From Paenibacillus mangrovi (lineage in GTDB: Bacteria; Bacillota; Bacilli; Paenibacillales; Paenibacillaceae): a stretch of 64,000 nucleotides of DNA. The position numbers were made by a program, and so were the translations under genes. This document shows, one piece after another, positions 34,954 through 43,109 of the stretch (position 1 is its first letter; every line of letters begins with the position of its first letter). Location of the stretch: the NCBI RefSeq assembly GCF_022898935.1, contig NZ_JALIRP010000007.1, positions 309,754 through 373,753 on the forward strand. The letters run 5' to 3'. The notes beneath the pieces were generated by a model that made no database searches, had not been told where the DNA came from, and was given only the letters and a program-made list of their open reading frames with translations.

Positions 34954-35056
34954 GCAAAAAAAATGCTACCCTGGTCAGAAAGGTAGCTCTGTATCGATAG
35001 AATGTGAGGGTCTGAGTGACATGCACATCGCCCCCTTACCTTACTTCCCTATCAAA

Positions 35057-35539
35057 TTAATTGATGATAGTCATCTGCTGATCCGGTTGATTCCCGCGTT
35101 TTCTTTTTATTCGATTAGCGCCCCAAATGATAAAGGACATGACAATTCCGGTTCCGGTCATAAGAAACATCCCTATTCCGCTGATCAATCCGATAATTCC
35201 TTCATGTAGGCTGCGTACATTCATACTGAAAGAATTGCCGCCTTCACGACCCGGAAATGCCCCCGCTCCGTTTAAACCGTTCATACCAAATCTCCCACTG
35301 CCACCGTTACCGTAACCTCTCTTCGAGGATTGACCGCTTGCATCGTCTTGTCCATTCTGAGAGGGCGATGGTAAGTTAGAGTAAGCCGGAACATTGTCAT
35401 TCGCACGGAAGTTTCTTTCCATTCCCACCCTTCGATCCCCTTGGTCCAGATACAAGACAATACCGGTCGTTGATTCAATCAACAAAAATACGGTTGCAAT
35501 GATCCCAATCCACATATGTATTTTTCTGATTTTCTTCAT
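35057..35539 (-). CDS. PepSY-associated membrane protein
   Basis: About 160 residues: an N-terminal membrane helix with the PepSY_TM signature (KIRKIHMWIGIIATVFLLIE, TGIVLYLDQGDRR). A Gly/Asn/Ser-rich extracellular-type linker of about 60 residues follows, then a helical SLHEGIIGLISGIGMFLMTG with the conserved LHEG, and a second membrane helix. It ends in a basic tail. The family is associated with iron uptake or reductase systems, but no partner is visible here. ATG at 35539 follows GGGAGGG by six bases. Confidence 0.8.
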   Translation of the reverse strand: MKKIRKIHMWIGIIATVFLLIESTTGIVLYLDQGDRRVGMERNFRANDNVPAYSNLPSPSQNGQDDASGQSSKRGYGNGGSGRFGMNGLNGAGAFPGREGGNSFSMNVRSLHEGIIGLISGIGMFLMTGTGIVMSFIIWGANRIKRKRGNQPDQQMTIIN

Positions 35540-35640
35540 CTTAAGCCCTCCCTTAACCCTGAATAGTTTGGCCTTCAAGCGCTAATTATGGAGGCGGACC
35601 CTTAATTTACCATTAGAAATGGATTAATTTTAGATTTAAT

Positions 35641-36963
35641 TTATGATTTTTTTGTCCCTTTTGTCTTGTAATCCGGGTTCAGCGCTTTTGATACCTGCTT
35701 GGACCAATATATTAATTCTTCATCTCCGCCATAGCTACCGATGCACTGGAAGCCTAACGGCATATCGTTCACTGTCATCGAAGGAATGCTGATAGTTGGC
35801 AGACCCGCATAGGACCAGATCGCTGTCATGCCTGCCCATCCCGTTTGCTCCCCCCACAATGGCGCTGTTCCACCCTGAGCCGGGGATATCCATAGATCGA
35901 TTGCCTCCCTCTCTTGAATGTCGCTGAGATCATTCCTCAAGGAAATTTGACCTTTTCGATAGCGTTCCAGCTCCATATCATCGATTCCAAAACCCGCTGT
36001 AATTGCATTATGTACTCCCAATCCATAAATGTCCTTATATTCCTCAAACAATGCTTGATGTACAATGGCCATTTCACCTTGGACAAACCTTAACATGTCA
36101 TCCCCATAGATAAACTCATCGCTCCACGGCATATCCACTCTTTTGATCTTGTACCCACTCTCCTCCTGCTTCTTCACCTGCTCCTGAAAAGCTGTCCGAA
36201 CATCATCAAACATCAAATTCATATAAATTCCATTGGGAATACCCAAAACCGGTTTGCGATCCGACTGAAACTCTTGCCACTCTGGAATGAGCTGGGCTGA
36301 AACATACTCCATACTGGGGAGATCCTGCGTAAAGAAGCCAGCCGTATCAAACGAAGGCGATAGCAAAATGACGCCATCCATCGGGATCCGGCCTTTACTT
36401 GGCTTAAAACCAACCACACCGCAAAAAGAAGCTGGCGCGCTAATAGAACGGAGCGTTTGAGTCCCAACAGCAACAGGGCATATTCCCGCGGCTACTGCAG
36501 CGGCTGAACCTGCACTTGAGCCTCCGGATGTATGGTTCAAATTGTGAGGGTTTCTCGTTGGAATCAGACCACCGTATGCAAATTCTTCTGTGACGGTTTT
36601 ACCTGTGATCCACATTCCTTTTTCACGCAAACTTCTAATTAAACTGCCTTCTTCTCCTGTCAAAACAGTGTGAGGGAGCTCAGATCCGGCATGCGTAGGA
36701 AAACCATCCACATGGAACAGATCTTTGATTGCGACAGGTATTCCGTAGAGTGGAGGTTTATTAACATCTGTAAACTTCCTTTTTAATGCCTCAATATCGC
36801 GTAAAATTCGAGTCTCCCTGTTTTCCTCGTGAATAAAAGCATGAATATGGGGCTCAAACTTTTCAAATCGATCTAAACATGGCGTTAAATAATGCTCTAT
36901 AACCGAATCTGGAGTTTCTTGAAACTGAAGTAGCATCCCTAATGAGTTTTTCTTTATATACAT
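35641..36963 (-). CDS. Amidase-signature family hydrolase
   Basis: A protein of about 440 residues of the amidase signature family. The Ser-cisSer-Lys triad is readable: Lys in YGIPVAIKDLFHVDGFPT, the cis-Ser in HTSGGSSAGSAAAVAAG, and the nucleophile region SISAPASFCGVVGFKPSKG. The TQTLRSISAPAS stretch differs from the usual TDTGGSIRxPA by having Leu-Arg in place of Gly-Gly. The enzyme hydrolyses an amide of unknown nature in the cytoplasm; the missing GatB/GatC neighbours argue against GatA. ATG at 36963 follows AAGGTGGGGG; longer starts are unsupported. Confidence 0.88.
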   Translation of the reverse strand: MYIKKNSLGMLLQFQETPDSVIEHYLTPCLDRFEKFEPHIHAFIHEENRETRILRDIEALKRKFTDVNKPPLYGIPVAIKDLFHVDGFPTHAGSELPHTVLTGEEGSLIRSLREKGMWITGKTVTEEFAYGGLIPTRNPHNLNHTSGGSSAGSAAAVAAGICPVAVGTQTLRSISAPASFCGVVGFKPSKGRIPMDGVILLSPSFDTAGFFTQDLPSMEYVSAQLIPEWQEFQSDRKPVLGIPNGIYMNLMFDDVRTAFQEQVKKQEESGYKIKRVDMPWSDEFIYGDDMLRFVQGEMAIVHQALFEEYKDIYGLGVHNAITAGFGIDDMELERYRKGQISLRNDLSDIQEREAIDLWISPAQGGTAPLWGEQTGWAGMTAIWSYAGLPTISIPSMTVNDMPLGFQCIGSYGGDEELIYWSKQVSKALNPDYKTKGTKKS

Positions 36964-37071
36964 CAGATCCCCCACCTTAAAAGTAATGAGAAACGAAAGT
37001 TCACAGTTTAACTTTTTAAACGGCAAGTAAAATAAAGCTGATCCACCGGCTCTCTCCTTTTGACCAAGGGA

Positions 37072-37173
37072 TTAACGCCGTCTTAAAGTAAATTTCAATA
37101 ATGCGATAATGGCGATGATTGCAATTACGACAAACAACAACGTGACACCAAAACTTGCCCAATTAATCGACAC
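37072..37173 (-). CDS. Very small single-span membrane protein (33 aa)
   Basis: A 34-codon frame with GTG start nine bases after AGGGGG encodes one strong hydrophobic segment (VTLLFVVIAIIAIIALLKF) closed by a basic RRR tail. The composition fits a genuine single-pass membrane micropeptide with the positive end inside. It is alone in the 395-base gap between the amidase and the G1 peptidase. Nothing in the sequence identifies a function, and conservation in relatives is needed for certainty. Confidence 0.5.
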   Translation of the reverse strand: MSINWASFGVTLLFVVIAIIAIIALLKFTLRRR

Positions 37174-37357
37174 TCAACTCTGCCCCCTAATATTCATTAC
37201 TTTTTACGGCATTTATCTATTAAACAATTCTACACTATTTAAGGTTACATCTATTCTGATTATATAAAAACAAGCTTTTAGTAACCCTTCCTCCCCCCAC
37301 TCATTCCCCCTACTACACCCATATGATAAATTATCAACAAAATAGGTGGTAGATGAA

Positions 37358-38068
37358 ATGAACAGATCAAATAGAGTATGCTTGTTAGATAGGTCAAACA
37401 AATCAAAGTTAAAAGGATCGGGCTGGATTTCCGCCAATTGGAGCGGTTATGCGAATTCTGGCAATTCTAAATCGTTCCGCCGTATATCTGGGAAGTGGAC
37501 CGTCCCGTTTGTACTGCCCAGCTCAGCATCTTCCTACTCTTCAGCCTGGATCGGAATCGATGGCTTCAGAAATACCAGTCTGATTCAAACCGGAACAGGG
37601 CATGATTTTGTAAATGGTAAACCTCAATACTACGCTTGGTGGGAGATCCTCCCCGATGTGATGACCCTTATCCCACTGACCGTAAAACCCGGAGATCGAA
37701 TGTCCGCCGTCATCTCCAAAAGAAAAGGTTCTACTTGGCTAATAACTTTGCGTAACACCACCCAAAACTGGACGTTTCGGACGGCCAAGCGTTATACCGG
37801 ACCACAGTCCTCGGCAGAATGGATCGTTGAAGCGCCTCAGGTTGGAGCTGCGATATCCCGGATGGCCCATATTTCAGCTGTAACCTTTACCAACTGCCGT
37901 TTGAACGGTCATAATCCAAAATTCACTGTAGCTCAGCGCGGCACCATGTCTCAAAAGGGCATTACGATTTCAATTCCCGGAAAGCCAAGCTCCTCAGGCG
38001 ATGCGTTTGTTGTAAGGAATACCCAGAGACAAGCAGCAGGCAAGGTGTATTTACACAAAAGACCATAA
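37358..38068 (+). CDS. Glutamic (G1/eqolisin) family peptidase, leaderless
   Basis: About 236 residues matching the peptidase G1 (formerly A4) beta-sandwich family: NWSGYANSG, SGKWTVPFV, SSAWIGIDGF followed by LIQTGTGHDF (catalytic Gln), YAWWEILPD, and SAEWIVEAPQ (catalytic Glu). These are the fungal-type acid proteases, which also occur in some bacteria. No signal peptide or propeptide is visible: the protein starts MNRSNRVCLLDRSNK, so it may be cytoplasmic or a spore/cell-associated form. AGGTGG lies eight bases before the ATG at 37358. Monocistronic. Confidence 0.82.
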   Translation: MNRSNRVCLLDRSNKSKLKGSGWISANWSGYANSGNSKSFRRISGKWTVPFVLPSSASSYSSAWIGIDGFRNTSLIQTGTGHDFVNGKPQYYAWWEILPDVMTLIPLTVKPGDRMSAVISKRKGSTWLITLRNTTQNWTFRTAKRYTGPQSSAEWIVEAPQVGAAISRMAHISAVTFTNCRLNGHNPKFTVAQRGTMSQKGITISIPGKPSSSGDAFVVRNTQRQAAGKVYLHKRP

Positions 38069-38196
38069 CTTTTTTAGAACATACCAACGTTAGTATAATA
38101 AAAGCATCCTTCACGACGTGTTCATCATATGAGGTGTGAGGGTGCAACTGCGGCTATGGCACCCCAAAGAATATACAGACAATCGGTGTAATTTCA

Positions 38197-38228
38197 AAAG
38201 CCTGCATACAGAGATGTAAGCAGGCTTT
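38197..38228. terminator. Terminator between G1 peptidase and GNAT genes
   Basis: AAAGCCTGC and GCAGGCTTT enclose a 14-base loop; it sits between convergent genes and can serve either. Confidence 0.7.
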
Positions 38229-38281
38229 GCTATTTAACAAGGAGTCTGCAGTACTGAACCTCATCTCCTGTTCTTCATAAT

Positions 38282-38746
38282 TTACATGAAAGCGTCTAGA
38301 TTCAACTCCATGACTAAACCAGGAACGGCTCCTTCATGATCGATTTGTCCGTTCAGATGAAAGCCCATAGATTCGTACAACTTCTGCGCATGCTTATTAT
38401 CCGGATGGATGCTCAAGTACATTTTCTTGCAATCATACTGCTGCTCTATGTAGCGGATGACTAGCAAGAGCAAGCGTTTGGCGTAACTCTTTCCCTGAAA
38501 CTTCCGGTCAATCATAAACCGGTCCAGCCAGGCGCTCTGGTCCAGACGATCAGGCCAGCCATACATGGCAAAACCTATGAGGGTATCATCATCGTACATT
38601 CCAACGGATACGGCATTTTTCTCATAAAAACATTCGGCCATCGAAAATGCATTGCTCTCTATAAAATGCTGCTGCTCTGCGGAAACGGATAATGCTGCGG
38701 CAGCGCGCCAGTTCTCTGATGTTATTTCACGGATGTGCAGGCTCAT
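38282..38746 (-). CDS. GNAT N-acetyltransferase, spermidine-acetyltransferase-like
   Basis: A 154-residue GNAT-fold protein: ASLVS-type N-terminus (IREITSENWRAAAAL), LIGFAMYGWP, then motif A LDRFMIDRKFQGKSYAKRLL with the acetyl-CoA pyrophosphate loop Q-G-K-S-Y, and NKHAQKLYESMGF. This pattern is close to the Bacillus BltD/PaiA spermidine/spermine acetyltransferases, which acetylate polyamines in the cytoplasm. The substrate remains inferred. A weak GAGAGTG precedes the ATG. It ends next to a terminator shared with the peptidase gene. Confidence 0.88.
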   Translation of the reverse strand: MSLHIREITSENWRAAAALSVSAEQQHFIESNAFSMAECFYEKNAVSVGMYDDDTLIGFAMYGWPDRLDQSAWLDRFMIDRKFQGKSYAKRLLLLVIRYIEQQYDCKKMYLSIHPDNKHAQKLYESMGFHLNGQIDHEGAVPGLVMELNLDAFM

Positions 38747-38771
38747 ATTACACTCTCATTTCTACATGTGA

Positions 38772-40892
38772 TTATATTTTTTCACCTTTGATTTTTAGTA
38801 ATCTAAGGCTGTTCAACGTTACAATTAGGGTGGCTCCCATATCTGCAAAAATAGCCATCCATAACGTGAGCCAACCAGGGACAATCAACGCCAATGCAAC
38901 CAATTTAATCCCGAGCGAGAACGTAATGTTTTGCTTGATAATCTCAAGGGTTTTTCGGCTTAAACGAATGGTGTAAGGTAATTTTCTTAAATCGTCAGCC
39001 ATCAGAGCGATGTCTGCAGTTTCGAGGGCTGTATCCGTTCCAGCACCGCCCATTGCAATACCAACGGTCGAAGCCGCAAGAGCTGGGGCATCGTTTACAC
39101 CGTCACCAATCATAGCAACGTTACCGTAATCCTGCCGAAGTTGTTTGACATAATCCAATTTATCTTGCGGTAACAATTCGGCTTTTACTTCTGCGACATT
39201 CAGTTGTTTTCCAATTGCATCCGCCGTTGCTTGGTTGTCACCTGTAAGCATGATGGTTTTCTTAATACCGATCTCGTGCAGTTCTTTAATAACGTTCTTG
39301 CTGGAACCACGAACATCATCCGCTACAGCAATAAGTGCAAGTATTTGTTGATCCGTTCCTAAGACCATTACGGTTTTTCCTTGCTTTTGTAATTCCTCGA
39401 CCTTTTTAGTAGTACCTTGATTGATATGGCCATGTAGTTCGTTAAAAAGTTTCGGATTTCCAATGTAATACAGCTCGCCTTTTACTTCAGCTTTTACACC
39501 TTTACCCGTAATGGACTGGAATTCTGAAACTCCAAGCGATAAATCCGCACCATCTTGCTCAGCTTTCCGGATAATCGCAGACGCAAGCGGATGTTGGGAT
39601 CCTTTTTCGATAACCGCCGCGATGGACAGCAGTTCGGTTTCATTATTTTCGAAAGTAATGAAATTGGTGACCTCCGGAAAACCTTTAGTTAATGTGCCTG
39701 TTTTATCAAACGCAATGGCGGACAATCTGCCGGCTTCTTCAAGATGGATGCCCCCTTTGATGAGAACGCCGTTTTTCGCCGCATTGCCAATAGCCGTAAC
39801 AATAGAAACAGGTGTTGAAATAACTAGCGCACAAGGACAACCAACAACGAGTAATGCTAACCCTCTATAAATCCAATCGCCCCAATCAGCACCCGCAAAA
39901 AGCGGAGGAACAACAACGATCCCTAACGCCAAGATCATAATGGCAGGCGTGTAATACTTCGCAAAACGATCAACAAAAGCCTGGGACGGTGCCCGTTCAG
40001 CTTGTGCTTCTTCCACAAGGTGAATAATTTTGGAGATCGTGGTGTCTTCGACTCGTTTCGTAACTTTGACTTCAAGCAATCCTTCTTCGTTCAACGTGCC
40101 AGCAAATACCTCATCGTCAATTGTTCTTGTTACGGGAACCGATTCACCAGTAATCGCAGCTTGGTTAATCGTTGATGTTCCTTTTATAACAACGCCGTCC
40201 ATTGCAAGCTTCTGTCCCGGCTTTACAAGCATGACATCGCCAACTTGTATATCATCGACACTAACCGTAATTTCTTCGGAGCCACGTCGAATTAAAGCTT
40301 CCTTCGGCGCAATATCCATAAGGGAACGAATGGATTGCCGTGCTTTTTCCATCGAATAACGTTCCAACACTTCACTTATCGCAAATAAGATAACAACTGT
40401 CGCACCTTCGCCCCATTTGCCGATGGCCACGGCACCGATGATGGCGACCGTCATCAGAGCGTTCATATCGAACTGAAGCCGGAAGAAATTCTTAATTCCT
40501 TTTTTGAATAACTCGTATCCACCGACGAGAATAGAAGCCGCGAAAGTCATAGCGGACAAGGTGGTCACTTCACCTAGAAAATAACCCACGACAAGCAACA
40601 CGGCAGAAAGCAATACGTTCCAATGTTCTTGCCAAAATGGCTTTTTCTTTTCAATCACTCGTTGTTTTTCAGGAGTAACTTTCAGGCTTTCAAATGCTCC
40701 TGCTTTTTCCAACTCCTCCACTGTCGAATTACCGTAAACGGTAATCTTCGATGCCCCAAAATTGACTTGTGCGTCTCGAACACCAGGCAAATTTTTTACA
40801 TTTTTCTCGAAAATACCAGCACAATTCGTACAAGTAAATCCTTGGACTCTAAAAACGTTTTTATCTTCAATGTGTTCTATATTATTTTCCAT
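38772..40892 (-). CDS. cadA: Cd/Zn/Co-exporting P1B-type ATPase
   Basis: A 706-residue heavy-metal pump. An N-terminal HMA domain holds the metal site GFTCTNCAGIFE. Then come eight membrane helices, the actuator AITGESVPVTR, the transmembrane metal site CPC in VVGCPCALVISTP, the phosphorylation motif FDKTGTLTKGFPE, the nucleotide-domain SQHPLASAI and the hinge MIGDGVNDAPALA. It exports Cd, Zn or Pb from the cytoplasm. It overlaps the 3' end of the cadC-type gene by eleven bases, so the two are cotranslated and metal-induced. Confidence 0.97.
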   Translation of the reverse strand: MENNIEHIEDKNVFRVQGFTCTNCAGIFEKNVKNLPGVRDAQVNFGASKITVYGNSTVEELEKAGAFESLKVTPEKQRVIEKKKPFWQEHWNVLLSAVLLVVGYFLGEVTTLSAMTFAASILVGGYELFKKGIKNFFRLQFDMNALMTVAIIGAVAIGKWGEGATVVILFAISEVLERYSMEKARQSIRSLMDIAPKEALIRRGSEEITVSVDDIQVGDVMLVKPGQKLAMDGVVIKGTSTINQAAITGESVPVTRTIDDEVFAGTLNEEGLLEVKVTKRVEDTTISKIIHLVEEAQAERAPSQAFVDRFAKYYTPAIMILALGIVVVPPLFAGADWGDWIYRGLALLVVGCPCALVISTPVSIVTAIGNAAKNGVLIKGGIHLEEAGRLSAIAFDKTGTLTKGFPEVTNFITFENNETELLSIAAVIEKGSQHPLASAIIRKAEQDGADLSLGVSEFQSITGKGVKAEVKGELYYIGNPKLFNELHGHINQGTTKKVEELQKQGKTVMVLGTDQQILALIAVADDVRGSSKNVIKELHEIGIKKTIMLTGDNQATADAIGKQLNVAEVKAELLPQDKLDYVKQLRQDYGNVAMIGDGVNDAPALAASTVGIAMGGAGTDTALETADIALMADDLRKLPYTIRLSRKTLEIIKQNITFSLGIKLVALALIVPGWLTLWMAIFADMGATLIVTLNSLRLLKIKGEKI

Positions 40893-41262
40893 TGGTGATC
40901 AACTCCCGCGAATGAGTAGAAGCAAGCTGCACCAGTTGACGAACATGGACGTCTTCTAGCGAGTAAAATACTAATTTGCCTTCCTTACGATATTTAGCCA
41001 AGCCAAGCTGTTTTAAAGTTCGGAGATGGTGAGAAGCGGTTGCCATCGAAGAACCAATGATATTGGCTACATCGCAAACACATAGTTCGTCTTCTTCGCA
41101 AAGGGCGAAAGCGATTTTCATTCTTGTTTCATCGGCCAGTACTTTGAACATCTTTATCATCCCTTGAATATTTTCTCCTTCAAGGGCCTGTTTTACCTTT
41201 CGGACTTTGGGCTCGTCATAACAATAAATTTCACATGAGTCTTTTTCTTTCTCAGTCAACAT
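40882..41262 (-). CDS. cadC: CadC/ArsR-family metal-sensing repressor
   Basis: A protein of about 126 residues with the CadC layout. An N-terminal arm carries cysteines (SCEIYCYDEPKV), and the ArsR winged helix carries the metal-site ELCVCDVANIIG and the recognition helix MATASHHLRTLKQLG. Cd or Pb binding to the C-x-C pair and N-terminal Cys releases the repressor. ATG at 41262 directly follows GAGGTGAGG. The gene leads the operon with cadA, and two near-identical operator palindromes lie just upstream. Confidence 0.94.
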   Translation of the reverse strand: MLTEKEKDSCEIYCYDEPKVRKVKQALEGENIQGMIKMFKVLADETRMKIAFALCEEDELCVCDVANIIGSSMATASHHLRTLKQLGLAKYRKEGKLVFYSLEDVHVRQLVQLASTHSRELITNGK

Positions 41263-41273
41263 CCTCACCTCAT

Positions 41274-41342
41274 TAATCAAATATTCATTTGATTATTATA
41301 CTACAACAAAGCCTCAACATAATCAAATATACATTTGATTAT
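41274..41342. promoter_or_regulatory. cad promoter with two CadC operators
   Basis: Two inverted repeats, TAATCAAA-N6-TTTGATTA (41274-41295) and ATAATCAAA-N6-TTTGATTAT (41319-41342), have centres 46 bases apart. A minus-strand TATAAT (41297-41292) overlaps the proximal one. The AATCAAATA core resembles CadC/SmtB-type operators. Two sites could allow looping or graded control. Confidence 0.75.
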
Positions 41343-41407
41343 TATTCTAAAAAAACGAATGAACGGTTGCGATCCGAGCCGGCTGCATCAGTTCCAACTT
41401 AAAAACC

Positions 41408-41434
41408 GAAGCCCGTTCTTTTCGAACGGGCTTC
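41408..41434 (-). terminator. Terminator of the MATE gene
   Basis: GAAGCCCGTTC and GAACGGGCTTC form a perfect 11-bp stem with a 5-base loop. On the minus strand GGTTTTT follows. Confidence 0.85.
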
Positions 41435-41477
41435 CTCCCACATGCTTATTTTCTCCATTTTACATCATGGCTCGGAT

Positions 41478-42869
41478 TCAGGTCGCCACATTCTCCGATG
41501 AATCTAACGGCTTCGTATCGGTGTTAAACGTCCGGATCCATTTGTAACGGTTCACTTTGACAATGGCGACAAAGCACTTCAAGATCTGGTCACACTTCAG
41601 GCATATAAACGTAATTAACGGCGACAGATCAAGCACAAAAGCACAGATCGCCGAAGCAGGCAGAACCACAAGCCACATGAAAATAAAATCATTGTACAGC
41701 ACGAACTTCGTATCTCCCCCACTGCGCACAATACCAGTTAAGGCAGGCATCTGGTAAGCTGTACCCACCACGGTGATCGATAAAACCGTCATGAAATGCA
41801 CAGCCAGCGTTTTCGCTTCATCCGAAATCGAATACAACCCCGTGACATAATCCTTCGTAATGAAAAGCACGAGTCCGGTGACCACGCCTATACATAAATA
41901 CAACATCTGCAACGTCTTACTATAGGTAATGATCTTGGAGACATGGCCTTCACCGATCGTTTTGCCGATCATGACGGCTGTCGCACTGGCCGAAGCATAC
42001 GTAATGACAGTCACGAGCTGGAAAACAGTCGTAGCTACGCTGTTCGCCGCAATCGCTGACTCGCCCATATGCCCTAAAATCGCAGATTGAGCGCCCATTG
42101 CAAAGGCCCACAGCGCATTAGCCATTAAAATCGGAGAACCGATGCGAAGGTACTGTCTGAACAAATTCATGTCGATCCGATAAAAATCCTTCAACTTAAG
42201 CTTTAGCGTATGGTCAAAGCGCTTGATGAAGATGATCACAATAACGGTTTCGATGATTCTCGCAGCGAGTGTGGCCGTCGCCGAGCCGCTAACCCCCATC
42301 TGCGGAAAACCGAAATGGCCATAAATCAGCACATAATTTAAAGACACATTAATAATCAAAGTGGATAAAGAAACGATGAACCCAATCCGAACAATCTCCA
42401 CGCTCCGCAAGGATGCGAGCAGTACATTCGTAATGGCGAAGAACACATAGGAGAAGCATATAATTTTTAAATACTGCGCACCTTCCTGAATCACCCTCTG
42501 CTCATTAGTAAACAGTGACATACAGCCTTCCGGGAAAATAAACACAACCGCCCACATCACGATACTGACGAGAAGCGCGATCCGCATTCCGATACTGGCA
42601 GCCTTCTTCACGGATTCTAGGTTCTTGGCACCCCAGCTTCGCGAGGACAAAATCACCAGCCCTTCTGCCGCTCCCATCACCAGCATCTGCAAAATGAACT
42701 GGATCTGGTTCGCCAGCGCAACGCCCGACAATGCCGATTCACTGTACCCGCCAAGCATCAAGTTGTCGGACAGATTGACACCTAAAGTGATGATGTTTTG
42801 TAGTGCGATCAACAAGGTCAGCCTGAAAAAGCTCTTGTAAAATGAGGTTTCCCTTACCCATAAGCTCAT
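41478..42869 (-). CDS. MATE-family multidrug/toxin exporter
   Basis: About 463 residues with twelve predicted membrane helices and MATE features in both halves: LIALQNIITLGVNLSDNLML, ILSSRSWGAKNLESVKKAAS and the second-half SSSA-like YASASATAVMIGKTIGEGHV. It exports cationic or other drugs using Na+ or H+. ATG at 42869 follows GAAGGA by five bases; the upstream in-frame extension is rich in Arg/Lys and not membrane-like. It appears to be a single gene with terminators on both sides. Substrate not predictable. Confidence 0.92.
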   Translation of the reverse strand: MSLWVRETSFYKSFFRLTLLIALQNIITLGVNLSDNLMLGGYSESALSGVALANQIQFILQMLVMGAAEGLVILSSRSWGAKNLESVKKAASIGMRIALLVSIVMWAVVFIFPEGCMSLFTNEQRVIQEGAQYLKIICFSYVFFAITNVLLASLRSVEIVRIGFIVSLSTLIINVSLNYVLIYGHFGFPQMGVSGSATATLAARIIETVIVIIFIKRFDHTLKLKLKDFYRIDMNLFRQYLRIGSPILMANALWAFAMGAQSAILGHMGESAIAANSVATTVFQLVTVITYASASATAVMIGKTIGEGHVSKIITYSKTLQMLYLCIGVVTGLVLFITKDYVTGLYSISDEAKTLAVHFMTVLSITVVGTAYQMPALTGIVRSGGDTKFVLYNDFIFMWLVVLPASAICAFVLDLSPLITFICLKCDQILKCFVAIVKVNRYKWIRTFNTDTKPLDSSENVAT

Positions 42870-43048
42870 AGCATTCCTTCTTCTCTCTTTAGTCAGATTT
42901 TTTTGGCGACGCAGCATATGCTCCCTACCGTATTATGTATATTCCTAGTTATCTTTCAAAAGCATACCATAATCAAGGTAAGCGGTTGATATATAATCCC
43001 GGGCGAAACTCACAAAAAAATTCGGCAAAAAATACAGAAAGCTATGCC

Positions 43049-43089
43049 AAAAAAGCCCCTCCTTGGCGTATCTACACCAGGAGAGGCTT
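43049..43089 (-). terminator. Terminator of the GH84 gene
   Basis: On the minus strand AAGCCTCTCCTGG pairs with CCAAGGAGGGGCTT (imperfect), followed by TTTTTT, about 20 bases after the stop. Confidence 0.8.
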
Positions 43090-43109
43090 AATGATCGATC
43101 GACGTTTTT

